NCBI GenBank assembly: GCA_017439235.1 | Contig: JAFSJN010000001.1 | Location: 1-64,000 of the forward strand | Source of the DNA: Paludibacteraceae bacterium | GTDB lineage: Bacteria > Bacteroidota > Bacteroidia > Bacteroidales > Paludibacteraceae | Direction: 5' to 3' | Length of the DNA stretch: 64,000 bases | Shown here: positions 1-8,458 of the stretch, one piece after another | How the letters are laid out: each line of letters begins with the position of its first letter | How positions within the stretch are numbered: the first letter of the stretch is position 1 | Position numbers and translations under genes: made by a program | Notes under the pieces: model-generated | What the model was told of the DNA's origin: nothing | The model's database searches: none | Seen by the model: the letters and a program-made list of their open reading frames with translations, nothing else

Positions 1-194
1 AACAACAAGAGCAACAGCAGCAAGAACAACAACAAGAGCAACAGCAACAAGAACAACAGGAACAGCAAGAGAACAAAATGGATCAACAGACAGCCGAACA
101 ACTCTTGCAAGCCTTAGAGCAAGATGAACAAGAGACGCAAGAAAAACTCAAGCGTCAGCAGGGCGGTAAACGTCGTGTAGAAAAAGACTGGTAA
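1..194 (+). CDS. batC: BatC, TPR protein of the Bat operon (C-terminal end only)
   Basis: Only the last 63 codons are in the window; the frame is open at base 3 and stops with TAA at 192-194. The visible part is a Gln/Glu-rich stretch of about 25 residues, then a charged tail ending in KRRVEKDW. Low-complexity Gln/Glu linkers and a short basic tail are what I know from the TPR protein BatC of Bacteroidetes Bat (aerotolerance) operons. The identification rests mainly on position: batD begins 3 nt downstream and batE follows. The TPR repeats themselves lie outside the window. The CAA/CAG/GAA runs make this a likely site of length variation between strains. Confidence 0.7.
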   Translation, partial: QQEQQQQEQQQEQQQQEQQEQQENKMDQQTAEQLLQALEQDEQETQEKLKRQQGGKRRVEKDW

Positions 195-197
195 TCA

Positions 198-2072
198 ATG
201 AGCACAATGGTACATACATCTTTCCGCAGGCTTTGGGTAATAAGCCTATTTGCCTGCCTTATCATGGGTCTTCACGCCGAAGAACTCAGTTTTCGGGCTT
301 CCGCGCCCTCGCAAGTCATTGCCGGACGTCCGTTTCAGGTGACCTATACTGTCAATCAGCGGGTACGCGAGATGCAACCGCCAGAGTTCACTAACTTCGA
401 TTACTTGGCCGGCCCATACACCTCGCAATCCTCGTCCACATCGTTTGTCAACGGCAAGCGCACGTCAACGTTTACGCTCACCTACACCTACACTTTAATG
501 GGCAACACACCGGGCACTTATTCAGTAGCGCCCGGTACGATTGTGGTAGATGGAGAGAAACACGCCTCTAACGGGCTAAAGATCACCGTCTTGCCACCGG
601 ATGAGGGAACAACAGCCCCCACTCAGTCTCAAGCCGGCAACGCGCGACAACAGGCTGCAACCTCTACGAATGCGTCTACCAACGCCAATGACAACGACAT
701 CTTTGTGCGCACTTTAGTGACTAAGACTCATGTTTACGAGCAAGAAGCACTACAGGTAACCTATCGCTTATACGTGGCCGGTGTAGACTTCTCGCAGATG
801 ACCAACAATATCAAACTACCGGAGTTTACAGGTTTCTTGAAACAAGAGTTAGACTTAGGTGATCGTCAGTTTGAGTTAGAGCATTACAATGGCCGCAACT
901 ATCAGGTAGCCAACCTCTTCTCCTATCTACTCTACCCTCAGCATGGAGGAGATATAACCATTGATCCGGCTCGTTTTGAGGCCATCATCCGCGTAGCCAC
1001 CCGCTCGCAGGTGCGCAGCATCTTTGACGACTTCTTCGGTTCCTATTCGAATGTCAGCAAGACACTAACTGCCCCCGGAGTCACTATTCATGTGCGCTCC
1101 CTTCCTGCGGGCAAACCCGCTGGATTCAGTGGGGCAGTAGGACGTTTTACGATGGACCCGTCTATCTCAACACGCCAACTCAAAGCCAACGAGGCTATTA
1201 CTCTCAAAATAGATATTCGCGGTACAGGCAACATGAAACTCATCAAGACGCCGGCTATCGATTGGCCGGAAGGTTTTGAGGCTTATGACCCGAAAGTAAG
1301 TAATAATTTCAAAACTACCGCATCCGGTATCAGCGGAACCAAATCGGTGGAGTACCTGGCTATTCCTCGTGCAGCAGGACAATATACTGTTCCACCCGTC
1401 ACCTTCTCGTACTTCGATATCGAGTCTGAACAATACCGCACCCTGTCATCCGAAGCGTATACGATAGATGTCCTCCGTGCAGCTGGTGAAGCAGAAGCCA
1501 CTTCGTCTGTACAACAATATACGGCCGCCAAAGAGGACATCAAACAACTGGGCACCGACATTCGCTATATCGATACTAAACCGCTGAGCCTACGGCCTAT
1601 CGATGCGGCAGACAAACCTATTTTCAAACGTCAATGGTTATGGCTGTGGTATGTGATTCCACTCCTGCTAACCCTAATCGTTTTTGTTCTCTTCCGCCGT
1701 CGCATTCGTGAGAATGCCGACCTCACTCGTATGCGTTATAAACGCGCCAACAAAGTAGCTCAGAAGCGTCTTAAACAGGCTGGCAAATTATTGCAAGCGC
1801 AACAAAAAGAAGCGTTCTACGCCGAGATTGAGCGTGCTGCCGTTTTATATCTAAGTGACCGCTTATCTATTCCGACAGCCGACCTGAACAAAGATACCAT
1901 TGCCGACGTGCTGCGCAGCAAAGGAGTAGACGAGGCCCTCATTAAGCGCGTTAACGATGTGCTTTCTACCGCCGAATTTGCGCGTTATGCACCCTCAACC
2001 GGCGAGGAGATGCAATCCTTGTTTGACAACACTGCTAACCTTATTAACGACTTAGAAAATCAAAAACTATGA
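198..2072 (+). CDS. batD: BatD, membrane-anchored periplasmic protein of the Bat aerotolerance operon
   Basis: A 624-residue protein with a signal peptide (about residues 1-27, ending GLHA), a long periplasmic region that begins with the family-typical beta-rich segment (SFRASAPSQVIAGRPF), one membrane helix at about 480-499 (WYVIPLLLTLIVFVLF), and a basic cytoplasmic helical tail of about 120 residues. This is the usual BatD (oxygen-tolerance protein) layout. Bat proteins are linked to stress and oxygen tolerance in Bacteroides and to von Willebrand-type partners BatA/BatB, which should lie upstream of this window. The start ATG lies 3 nt after the batC stop, and the stop overlaps the batE start (ATGA at 2069-2072), so translation is probably coupled. 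The exact biochemical role of BatD is not known. Confidence 0.9.
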   Translation: MSTMVHTSFRRLWVISLFACLIMGLHAEELSFRASAPSQVIAGRPFQVTYTVNQRVREMQPPEFTNFDYLAGPYTSQSSSTSFVNGKRTSTFTLTYTYTLMGNTPGTYSVAPGTIVVDGEKHASNGLKITVLPPDEGTTAPTQSQAGNARQQAATSTNASTNANDNDIFVRTLVTKTHVYEQEALQVTYRLYVAGVDFSQMTNNIKLPEFTGFLKQELDLGDRQFELEHYNGRNYQVANLFSYLLYPQHGGDITIDPARFEAIIRVATRSQVRSIFDDFFGSYSNVSKTLTAPGVTIHVRSLPAGKPAGFSGAVGRFTMDPSISTRQLKANEAITLKIDIRGTGNMKLIKTPAIDWPEGFEAYDPKVSNNFKTTASGISGTKSVEYLAIPRAAGQYTVPPVTFSYFDIESEQYRTLSSEAYTIDVLRAAGEAEATSSVQQYTAAKEDIKQLGTDIRYIDTKPLSLRPIDAADKPIFKRQWLWLWYVIPLLLTLIVFVLFRRRIRENADLTRMRYKRANKVAQKRLKQAGKLLQAQQKEAFYAEIERAAVLYLSDRLSIPTADLNKDTIADVLRSKGVDEALIKRVNDVLSTAEFARYAPSTGEEMQSLFDNTANLINDLENQKL

Positions 2073-2824
2073 ACCTGCGTCACGTCTTATTTATTATCGT
2101 TTTAGCACTGGCCGGAGGACTGCATGCCCAATCCTTCGAAGAGGCTAACAACCTATATTCCAACGGACAATATTCCGAAGCAGCAGCCATATATCAAGCT
2201 ATAATCGATAGCAATGACCCTGCGCAAAAAAATATGGCTGCCGTATATTACAACTTAGGCAATGCCTATTTTAAGATGGGCGAGTTGTCGCAATCCATCT
2301 TAGCTTACGAGCGTTGTCTGCGTATCAATCCTAATCATCGTGATGCGCAATACAATCTGCAGTTTGCGGAGTCACGCATTACGGATAACATTATCGATAA
2401 CCGCACTTTTTTCCTGAGTAATCTTTTAGCGCGTGTACGCAATCAATTACGCGAGCCGGTATGGATGTGGATGAGTATTATCAGTTTTACGCTCACTCTT
2501 GCTCTACTCCTCATCTTCCTGCTATCCGCCCATTCGGGGATACGTAAGGCGGCTTTCTATATAGGTCTATGTTGTTTAGTCATCAGCATATGCGCATTGG
2601 CCAACTCTTCCAGTCTGCATCAACGCGACACCGAACGTGCCGAAGCCATTATCACACAGGGGATTGTTAATGCCAAAGCAGCACCGGACAGAAGCGGAAC
2701 AGAATTGTTTACCCTGCACGAAGGTACAAAAGTATATATCGAAGAGACGATAGGCGAATGGTGCAATGTACGCGTGGGAAATAATGAAGGTTGGATACCC
2801 GCTCGTACCCTGGAACGCATATAA
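2069..2824 (+). CDS. batE: BatE, TPR and SH3-domain membrane protein
   Basis: 251 residues: signal peptide (1-20), TPR repeats at about 22-100 (YYNLGNAYFKMGELSQSILAYERCLRINP), two membrane helices (131-153 and 159-179), and a bacterial SH3-type domain at about 196-251 containing EWCNVRVGNNEGWIPA. This order (TPR, two helices, SH3) is that of BatE, the last gene of Bacteroidetes bat operons. SH3 domains of this type often bind peptidoglycan or proteins, so a periplasmic scaffold role is an inference. A strong terminator follows 20 nt after the stop, confirming that this is the operon end. Confidence 0.88.
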   Translation: MNLRHVLFIIVLALAGGLHAQSFEEANNLYSNGQYSEAAAIYQAIIDSNDPAQKNMAAVYYNLGNAYFKMGELSQSILAYERCLRINPNHRDAQYNLQFAESRITDNIIDNRTFFLSNLLARVRNQLREPVWMWMSIISFTLTLALLLIFLLSAHSGIRKAAFYIGLCCLVISICALANSSSLHQRDTERAEAIITQGIVNAKAAPDRSGTELFTLHEGTKVYIEETIGEWCNVRVGNNEGWIPARTLERI

Positions 2825-2843
2825 ATAGTCGTCCTCATTTGAT

Positions 2844-2870
2844 AAACGCAGCTCTCGGGCTGCGTTTTTT
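2844..2870 (+). terminator. Rho-independent terminator of the bat operon
   Basis: AAACGCAGC (2844-2852) pairs perfectly with GCTGCGTTT (2859-2867) around a 6-nt loop, followed by T residues to 2870. Confidence 0.9.
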
Positions 2871-2899
2871 GTGCATTCGTATGAAAAAACACAAAAAAT

Positions 2900-2931
2900 T
2901 TTGTGTATGTTCAAAAATTTTAGTAACTTTG
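2900..2931 (+). promoter_or_regulatory. Bacteroidetes-type promoter for nusB
   Basis: TTTG at 2900-2903 and TAACTTTG at 2924-2931 with a 20-nt gap match the primary sigma consensus of Bacteroidetes. The start of nusB lies about 12 nt after the predicted transcription start, so the leader is very short. Confidence 0.8.
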
Positions 2932-2949
2932 CCGCGTAATTTTTTGAAT

Positions 2950-3903
2950 ATGATTAATAGAACTATGGTGCGAACGCGGGTTATCCAATCCCTGTTCGCG
3001 TACTACGAAAACGGAGACATCACCCCTACTAAGGCTTGCAAGGAACTGGTTAATAGTTTCTCTTCGACCTATAGTTTGTATATGATGATGTTAGCCTTTG
3101 CGGATGAGTTTGCTACGTTTGCAGAGCAGCAGATAAGCGAGAACATCGCACGCGCTCGCGCTACTCATCGTCCCTATACGCCTAATCGTAAGTTTGTGGA
3201 GAACGCGTTCTCCAAACAAATCTTCTCCAATCGCGCCTTACGGCACTATATGACGGATCACAACCTGAGTTGGGACGGAGGATTGGACGCTTTCCCCACT
3301 CTGCTCCGTCAGTTGCAAGAGCAACCGTACTACCAGGATTATATGTCCTCGCCGGATTCTTCTTATGAAGAGGACAAGGCCTTGTGGCGTAAGATTTACA
3401 CAGACCTGTTACCCGGCAACGAAGCTTTGAATAGCGCTTTGGAAGAGTTGGAGGTAGTTTTGGATATGACCAATTGGACTACCGATATAGATATCATTCT
3501 CAGTTATATATTCAAAACCATCAAGCGTTTCCAAGAGGATAACGGGGCCGATCAGGAACTGCTACCTATCTTTGACAGCGAGGATGAGCTGCAATTTGGT
3601 CAAACTCTCTTGCGTGAAGCTATCGCCCACAAGGAGGAATACGATGAATTGATAGCAGCTCATCTTAAGAATTGGGATCCCACACGTATCGCCTTTATGG
3701 ATCGAATCATCCTCTATGTATCATTGGCTGAGATTGCCACCTTTGACGAAATCGCCTTAGAGGTCTCACTCAACGAGTACATCGAACTGGCTAAGGAGTA
3801 TTCCGGCGAGAAGAGTTACCTGTTTATCAACGGCATATTAGACGAAATACTTCGTGAACTGAAAGAGAAAAACAAATTAGTTAAATCATCCAATCGCAAA
3901 TAA
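2950..3903 (+). CDS. nusB: Transcription antitermination factor NusB
   Basis: 317 residues, the length I expect for the Bacteroidetes form of NusB, which carries a long N-terminal extension before the conserved RNA-binding helical domain (about residues 215-310, with DRIILYVSLAEI and VSLNEYIELAKEYS). NusB binds boxA RNA with NusE/S10 and supports rRNA antitermination. The frame stays open further upstream, but the ATG at 2950 was chosen because the promoter lies at 2900-2931 and because MINRTMVRTRVIQSLFAYYENG matches the family's N-terminus. It is the first gene of the long forward operon, and yajC follows 19 nt later, a common pairing in this phylum. Confidence 0.93.
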   Translation: MINRTMVRTRVIQSLFAYYENGDITPTKACKELVNSFSSTYSLYMMMLAFADEFATFAEQQISENIARARATHRPYTPNRKFVENAFSKQIFSNRALRHYMTDHNLSWDGGLDAFPTLLRQLQEQPYYQDYMSSPDSSYEEDKALWRKIYTDLLPGNEALNSALEELEVVLDMTNWTTDIDIILSYIFKTIKRFQEDNGADQELLPIFDSEDELQFGQTLLREAIAHKEEYDELIAAHLKNWDPTRIAFMDRIILYVSLAEIATFDEIALEVSLNEYIELAKEYSGEKSYLFINGILDEILRELKEKNKLVKSSNRK

Positions 3904-3922
3904 CTATTAAAACAATATTACT

Positions 3923-4258
3923 ATGTTGAATTTCATTTTATTACAAGCCGAAACGGCAACCAAAGGTCAAGGTAATAGTTGGTCTTTCTGGGTAATGATG
4001 ATCCTTATCTTTGTAGTCTTCTATTTCTTTATGATTCGTCCGCAATCCAAGAAGCAGAAAGAGTTGCAAAAGCAACGCGATGCCATGCAGAAGGGTGACA
4101 AAGTGGTCACCGCCGGTGGTATCTACGGCGTGATTAAGGAAGTTAAAGAGACTACTTTTATTATCGAGATTGCCAAAGACATTACCATTAAAGTGGACAA
4201 AGGTAGCGTATATGCCGATGCATCCGATGCGCAACCTGGTCCGAAAGATGAACGATGA
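3923..4258 (+). CDS. yajC: Preprotein translocase subunit YajC
   Basis: A 111-residue protein with one membrane helix (about 20-38, SFWVMMILIFVVFYFFMIRPQ) followed by the family's basic stretch and the small beta domain GDKVVTAGGIYGVIKEV. The RPQ-x-K-K-Q-K motif directly after the helix is diagnostic for YajC, an accessory subunit of the SecDF-YajC complex in the inner membrane. Its stop overlaps the start of the next gene (ATGA, 4255-4258). Confidence 0.95.
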   Translation: MLNFILLQAETATKGQGNSWSFWVMMILIFVVFYFFMIRPQSKKQKELQKQRDAMQKGDKVVTAGGIYGVIKEVKETTFIIEIAKDITIKVDKGSVYADASDAQPGPKDER

Positions 4259-5373
4259 GACCTATTCAAATGGTCGATCTACAGACGCAGTATCAAAAGA
4301 TTAAAGCGGATGTAGATCGCGGCATAGAAGAAGTAATCGCCTCGGCCCAGTTTATCAAAGGGCCTAAGGTCAATGATTTTCGTCAGCACCTGGAACAATA
4401 CACTGGGGCTCGTCACGTCATACCCGTTGGTAATGGCACCGATGCCTTACAGATTGCGCTGATGGCGTTGGGTCTTAAACCCGGCGATGAAGTTATTACT
4501 CCTACCTTCACCTTTATTGCTACAGCTGAAGTCGTAGCTCTCTTAGGGCTGACGCCTGTCGTAGTAGATGTTGAATGGGAGACGATGAATATCTCGGTAG
4601 AGGCTGTTCGTCGTGCCATCACCCCTCGTACCAAAGCCATCGTGCCGGTTCACCTGTTTGGTCAGTGTGCAGATATGGAGCCGCTCTTAGCTGTAGCAAA
4701 AGAGCATCATCTGTATGTAGTTGAAGATGCGTGTCAGGCCATTGGAGCACAATACACCTTCTCAGACGGAACGGTACGTCAAGCCGGCACCATGGGCGAC
4801 ATAGGTTGCACCAGTTTCTTCCCTTCCAAAAACTTAGGATGTTACGGCGATGGAGGAGCCATCTTCACCAATGATGATGCTCTGGCAGACCATATGCAAG
4901 CCATAGCCAATCACGGTATGCGCGTGCGCTATCATCATGACGAGATCGGAGTCAACAGTCGTTTGGATAGCCTTCAAGCCGCCATACTGGACGCCAAATT
5001 GCCGCATCTGGACGAATACATCGCTGCTCGCCAAGCAGCAGCCGACTTCTACGATAAGGCCTTTAGCGAACGTGAAGACATACTTATTCCGGGACGCTTA
5101 GCGGCCTCTACGCACGTCTTCCACCAATATACCCTGCGCCTTGTCAGCACCGATCGCGATGCTATGCGGGAACGCTTAGCAGCCAACAACATCCCTGCGA
5201 TGGTATACTATCCTATACCTCTGCATATGCAGAAAGCGTACCGCAATCCGCGCTACCGCGAAGGCGACTTCCCCGTTGCCGAACGCTTAGCTGGATGCGT
5301 GTTGTCGCTACCGATGCATACCGAGTTAGATAACCAACAATTGGAATATATCGTCCGTAGTGTCCTCGCTTAG
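4255..5373 (+). CDS. DegT/DnrJ/EryC1/StrS-family sugar aminotransferase
   Basis: A 372-residue PLP-dependent aminotransferase of the DegT family. The PLP lysine is K192 in the motif FFPSKNLGCYGDGG, D158 in VVEDACQ should contact the pyridine nitrogen, and GNGTDAL (60-65) binds the phosphate. The N-terminus MVDLQTQYQ and the HPT-like region VPVHLFGQ are typical of WecE/WbpE-like enzymes that transaminate a nucleotide-linked keto-sugar for LPS or surface polysaccharide. No other sugar-nucleotide gene is nearby, so the substrate cannot be named. Its place between yajC and rpoN probably reflects operon drift rather than function. The stop lies 14 nt inside the next gene. Confidence 0.9.
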   Translation: MRPIQMVDLQTQYQKIKADVDRGIEEVIASAQFIKGPKVNDFRQHLEQYTGARHVIPVGNGTDALQIALMALGLKPGDEVITPTFTFIATAEVVALLGLTPVVVDVEWETMNISVEAVRRAITPRTKAIVPVHLFGQCADMEPLLAVAKEHHLYVVEDACQAIGAQYTFSDGTVRQAGTMGDIGCTSFFPSKNLGCYGDGGAIFTNDDALADHMQAIANHGMRVRYHHDEIGVNSRLDSLQAAILDAKLPHLDEYIAARQAAADFYDKAFSEREDILIPGRLAASTHVFHQYTLRLVSTDRDAMRERLAANNIPAMVYYPIPLHMQKAYRNPRYREGDFPVAERLAGCVLSLPMHTELDNQQLEYIVRSVLA

Positions 5374-6856
5374 TCTCATACAGCAACAGCGCTTGCAGCA
5401 AAAACTCTCGCCAAGCCAGATTCAGGTAATCCGCATGTTGGAATTACCTGCTTGCGATTTGTTGCAACGCGTCAATGAGGAACTGCAGGAGAATCCGGCT
5501 TTAGACGAAGGACGTGACCCGCTGGCGGAGACAGAAGAGACGATCTTTGATGAGACCGCTCAAGAGGAGGAATACAACAATCCGCTGCAAAACGAGGACT
5601 TCAACTACGATGATTATGTCCAAGACGATGAGATACCGGACTATCGCACACGTGCCTACATGGGTTCGTCAGATGATGACGATTCGGTACGCGACATCCC
5701 TATGTCTGCCGGCATTAGTTTTGGTGAGCATCTAAAGAGCCAGATATACCTGACTAAGATGGACAAACCGGATCGCCATATTGCTAAGTTTATTGTCGGT
5801 AATATAGACGATGACGGTTATCTGAGGCGCACGCCGGAGGAGATAGTGGATGACTTAAGTTTCCGCGAGGGGCTGATGGTTACGGAAGAACATATCAGCG
5901 ATATAATCCGTCAAATACAGCAATTCGACCCTCCCGGAGTAGGAGCCAAAGACCTACAAGAGTGTCTGCTCATCCAACTGCGTCAAAAGAACTCAACACC
6001 CGCTATCGAAGTAGCTATTCGCATATTAGACAAGTGTTTCAATGCATTCTCCAAACGCCATTTTGATGTCATCAAGGAGCGCCTGAACCTTACGGAAGAT
6101 GAGTTACGCGATGCTATTGACGAGATTACTCGCCTCAATCCCAAACCCGGCAGTGCGTGGGTTGGTACGGTCTACGACCGTCATCAAACGACCATCATTC
6201 CCGACTTCTACGTTGAACAGCGCGATGGTGAGTTGATTCTTACGCTCAATCAAGGTGACATACCGGAATTGCACATCAGTCGCGAATACCGCGATATGAT
6301 GCAGGACATGTCTGCCGCGGGGCATAAGCAATCTAAAGAAACCCGTCAGGCTGCACGATTTGTTAAAGCTAAGATTGATGCGGCGCGGAGTTTTATTGAT
6401 GCCATCAAGCAGCGCAACGAGACACTCACCCGTACGATGCAGGCTATCATGAAGGTGCAACATGACTTCTTCATCGAAGGCGATGAGACCTATCTTAAGC
6501 CTATGGTACTGCAGGATATAGCCGACATTACCGGTTATGACGCCAGTACCATATCCCGCGTCAGCAACTCCAAATATGTGCAAACCGAATTCGGTATCTA
6601 CCCGCTGAAGTTTTTCTTCTCCGAGAGTATCGTCAATGCCGAAGGCGAAGAGATATCTACACGCGAGGTCAAAAAGATATTGTCTGAGATGATTGCCGGT
6701 GAAGATAAGCAAGAACCGCTTACGGACGAGATGATGGTTACCGAATTAGCCAAACAAGGTTATATACTCGCTCGCCGAACGATTGCTAAATATAGAGAAC
6801 AATTGGGTATCCCCGTAGCACGTCTTAGACGGGACTTCCACATCAAAGAATCATGA
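5360..6856 (+). CDS. rpoN: RNA polymerase sigma-54 factor RpoN
   Basis: 498 residues with the three RpoN parts. The N-terminal activator-interacting region is Q/L-rich (LSLIQQQRLQQKLSPSQIQVIRMLELP). An acidic region lies at about 50-105. The core-binding and DNA-binding domains end in the invariant RpoN box ARRTIAKYRE at 471-480. The start is a GTG at 5360 that lies inside the aminotransferase gene; no ATG is available before the conserved LSPSQ segment, so GTG is the best choice. Sigma-54 needs a AAA+ activator, and none is encoded in this window. The stop overlaps the next start (ATGA). Confidence 0.95.
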   Translation: MSSLSLIQQQRLQQKLSPSQIQVIRMLELPACDLLQRVNEELQENPALDEGRDPLAETEETIFDETAQEEEYNNPLQNEDFNYDDYVQDDEIPDYRTRAYMGSSDDDDSVRDIPMSAGISFGEHLKSQIYLTKMDKPDRHIAKFIVGNIDDDGYLRRTPEEIVDDLSFREGLMVTEEHISDIIRQIQQFDPPGVGAKDLQECLLIQLRQKNSTPAIEVAIRILDKCFNAFSKRHFDVIKERLNLTEDELRDAIDEITRLNPKPGSAWVGTVYDRHQTTIIPDFYVEQRDGELILTLNQGDIPELHISREYRDMMQDMSAAGHKQSKETRQAARFVKAKIDAARSFIDAIKQRNETLTRTMQAIMKVQHDFFIEGDETYLKPMVLQDIADITGYDASTISRVSNSKYVQTEFGIYPLKFFFSESIVNAEGEEISTREVKKILSEMIAGEDKQEPLTDEMMVTELAKQGYILARRTIAKYREQLGIPVARLRRDFHIKES

Positions 6857-7479
6857 AGCGCATTCTCCACATAGTAGCCCAATCCGTCAGCATAGTATGC
6901 TATCCACTGCTCATTCCTGCCTATGGAATACTCTTATGGTGCATTGCGATGCATCATAGGATGGCGCTGCCGGAGGCCTACTGGTGGGTGAGTATAGGAG
7001 GAACATTATTTTTAACGTGCTTACTGCCGCTGTCGCTCATCCTGATGATGATTCGCCGCGGACAAGTGGACAACCTGTATATCGACAATCCTCGTCAGCG
7101 CACCACACCTTATCTCTACTCTATCGCTGGGTTCGGTTTCTGGTGTTATCTGTTGGCCTCTATCCTACATGTACCCGGCTGGTTGACTGGTAGTGCTATC
7201 GGTGCCACGCTGGCATTGGGAATAGTTACCCTTATTAACCTGCGTTGGAAGATTTCCGCTCATCTTGCAGCTATGGGCGGACTGCTGGGCGGTATATGTA
7301 CCTATGCGCTCAAAGCGGGACTGACATCGCTGACGCCTATCTATATTCTCCTAACCCTATCGCTGTTATTGATGTGGGCACGATTGTATGTAGATGCTCA
7401 TAACTCATGGCAAGTGGTAGCCGGATACGGATTAGGATTCATTAGTACCCTTATACCGGCCTTCTTCGTATATGCGTAA
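6853..7479 (+). CDS. PAP2-like integral membrane protein
   Basis: A 208-residue protein with about six membrane helices and few charged residues. The segment RWKISAHLAAMGGLLG and the later segment RLYVDAHNSWQVVAGYGLGF resemble the second and third motifs of membrane PAP2 phosphatases (S-x-H then R-x4-H-x3-D). The final Asp is replaced by Gln or Trp and the first KX6RP motif is not clear, so activity is uncertain. In Bacteroidetes a gene like this often follows rpoN. A role in lipid phosphate or undecaprenyl phosphate metabolism is possible, and a non-catalytic membrane protein is equally possible. Confidence 0.6.
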   Translation: MKRILHIVAQSVSIVCYPLLIPAYGILLWCIAMHHRMALPEAYWWVSIGGTLFLTCLLPLSLILMMIRRGQVDNLYIDNPRQRTTPYLYSIAGFGFWCYLLASILHVPGWLTGSAIGATLALGIVTLINLRWKISAHLAAMGGLLGGICTYALKAGLTSLTPIYILLTLSLLLMWARLYVDAHNSWQVVAGYGLGFISTLIPAFFVYA

Positions 7480-8458
7480 ATTATTGTTAACCATACTATG
7501 TAGCATCAGTCTCCTGCCGGGCATGGCAGGTACACTCCTGAGCGACGAGGCCTATATCAGTTTACTCTCCTGCTCACCGGGTAACGACTTGTACGCACAC
7601 TACGGTCATACAGCCATACGCGTATTTGATCCTGAGAAGCACATCGACTTGGTCTTCAACTATGGGCTCTTCTCCTTCAATGACTCTCACTTCTACCTCC
7701 ATTTTATCCAAGGACAGACCTGGTACGAATTAGGAGTAGAGTCCATGCGGGAGTTTATGTACGAATATATTCTAGAGCACAGACCCGTCAGCGAACAGGT
7801 GCTCAACCTGACGCCCGACCAACGCGAGTCATACTTCCGTGCTCTACTTAAAAATAGCGAACCGCAGAATCGTAAGTACCTGTATAACTTCGTCTTTGAC
7901 AATTGCGCTACTCGTCCCATCGTTCTCTTGGAGCAGGTATTGGGTGACACCATTATCAGTCCCTACTCCGGTCATGACGGCATGACTTATCGTCGCACCC
8001 TGCAATATTACAATCGCCGCGGCAGTTGGGCCGACTTTGGCATCAATCTTATCTTTGGACGCCGTTCCGATATAGTGATGCATGGTCGCGATTGTATTTT
8101 CTTGCCCGAACCCTTAATGCGTTATCTCGAGCATGCTACCTATGCTGATGGTCGTCCCGTAGTATGTCAGCAACAGTGCATTCCTTTTGATGTACGTCCT
8201 GTACCTTGGTACGCCACATGGTACTTCGGGTTAACCATCTTAGCCTTAGTCCTCATCGGATTGAATATCTACGATCGCCGCCGCGGTAAACGCTCTCGGT
8301 GGGCAGATATAGTGTTATATATCGGATATGCCGCTATATTGATATTGGTGGTATTCCTCACCTTTTTCTCCATCCATCCGCTTGTCGGATTCAGTTGGTA
8401 TCTATTGATTATTCCTGCTATCCATCTATGCACAAGACTTATTTACATATTGCGCTGA
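7472..8458 (+). CDS. DUF4105 (Lnb-like) membrane protein
   Basis: 328 residues: signal peptide (about 1-20), a soluble domain with the DUF4105 motifs SCSPGNDLYAHYGHTAIRV and NFVFDNCATRPI, then three membrane helices in the C-terminal third (about 246-262, 276-295 and 300-320). The conserved Cys-His and Asn-Cys-Ala-Thr motifs give the look of an NlpC/P60-like or Lnb-type hydrolase fold, but the substrate is not known. It begins inside the previous gene (8-nt overlap) and overlaps the next by 31 nt, which ties it to the operon. Confidence 0.82.
   Translation: MRKLLLTILCSISLLPGMAGTLLSDEAYISLLSCSPGNDLYAHYGHTAIRVFDPEKHIDLVFNYGLFSFNDSHFYLHFIQGQTWYELGVESMREFMYEYILEHRPVSEQVLNLTPDQRESYFRALLKNSEPQNRKYLYNFVFDNCATRPIVLLEQVLGDTIISPYSGHDGMTYRRTLQYYNRRGSWADFGINLIFGRRSDIVMHGRDCIFLPEPLMRYLEHATYADGRPVVCQQQCIPFDVRPVPWYATWYFGLTILALVLIGLNIYDRRRGKRSRWADIVLYIGYAAILILVVFLTFFSIHPLVGFSWYLLIIPAIHLCTRLIYILR

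Noticed and set aside
1-120. Tandem repeat or mobile element at the left edge
   Set aside because: The CAA/CAG repeats are in frame and encode the Gln-rich part of BatC.
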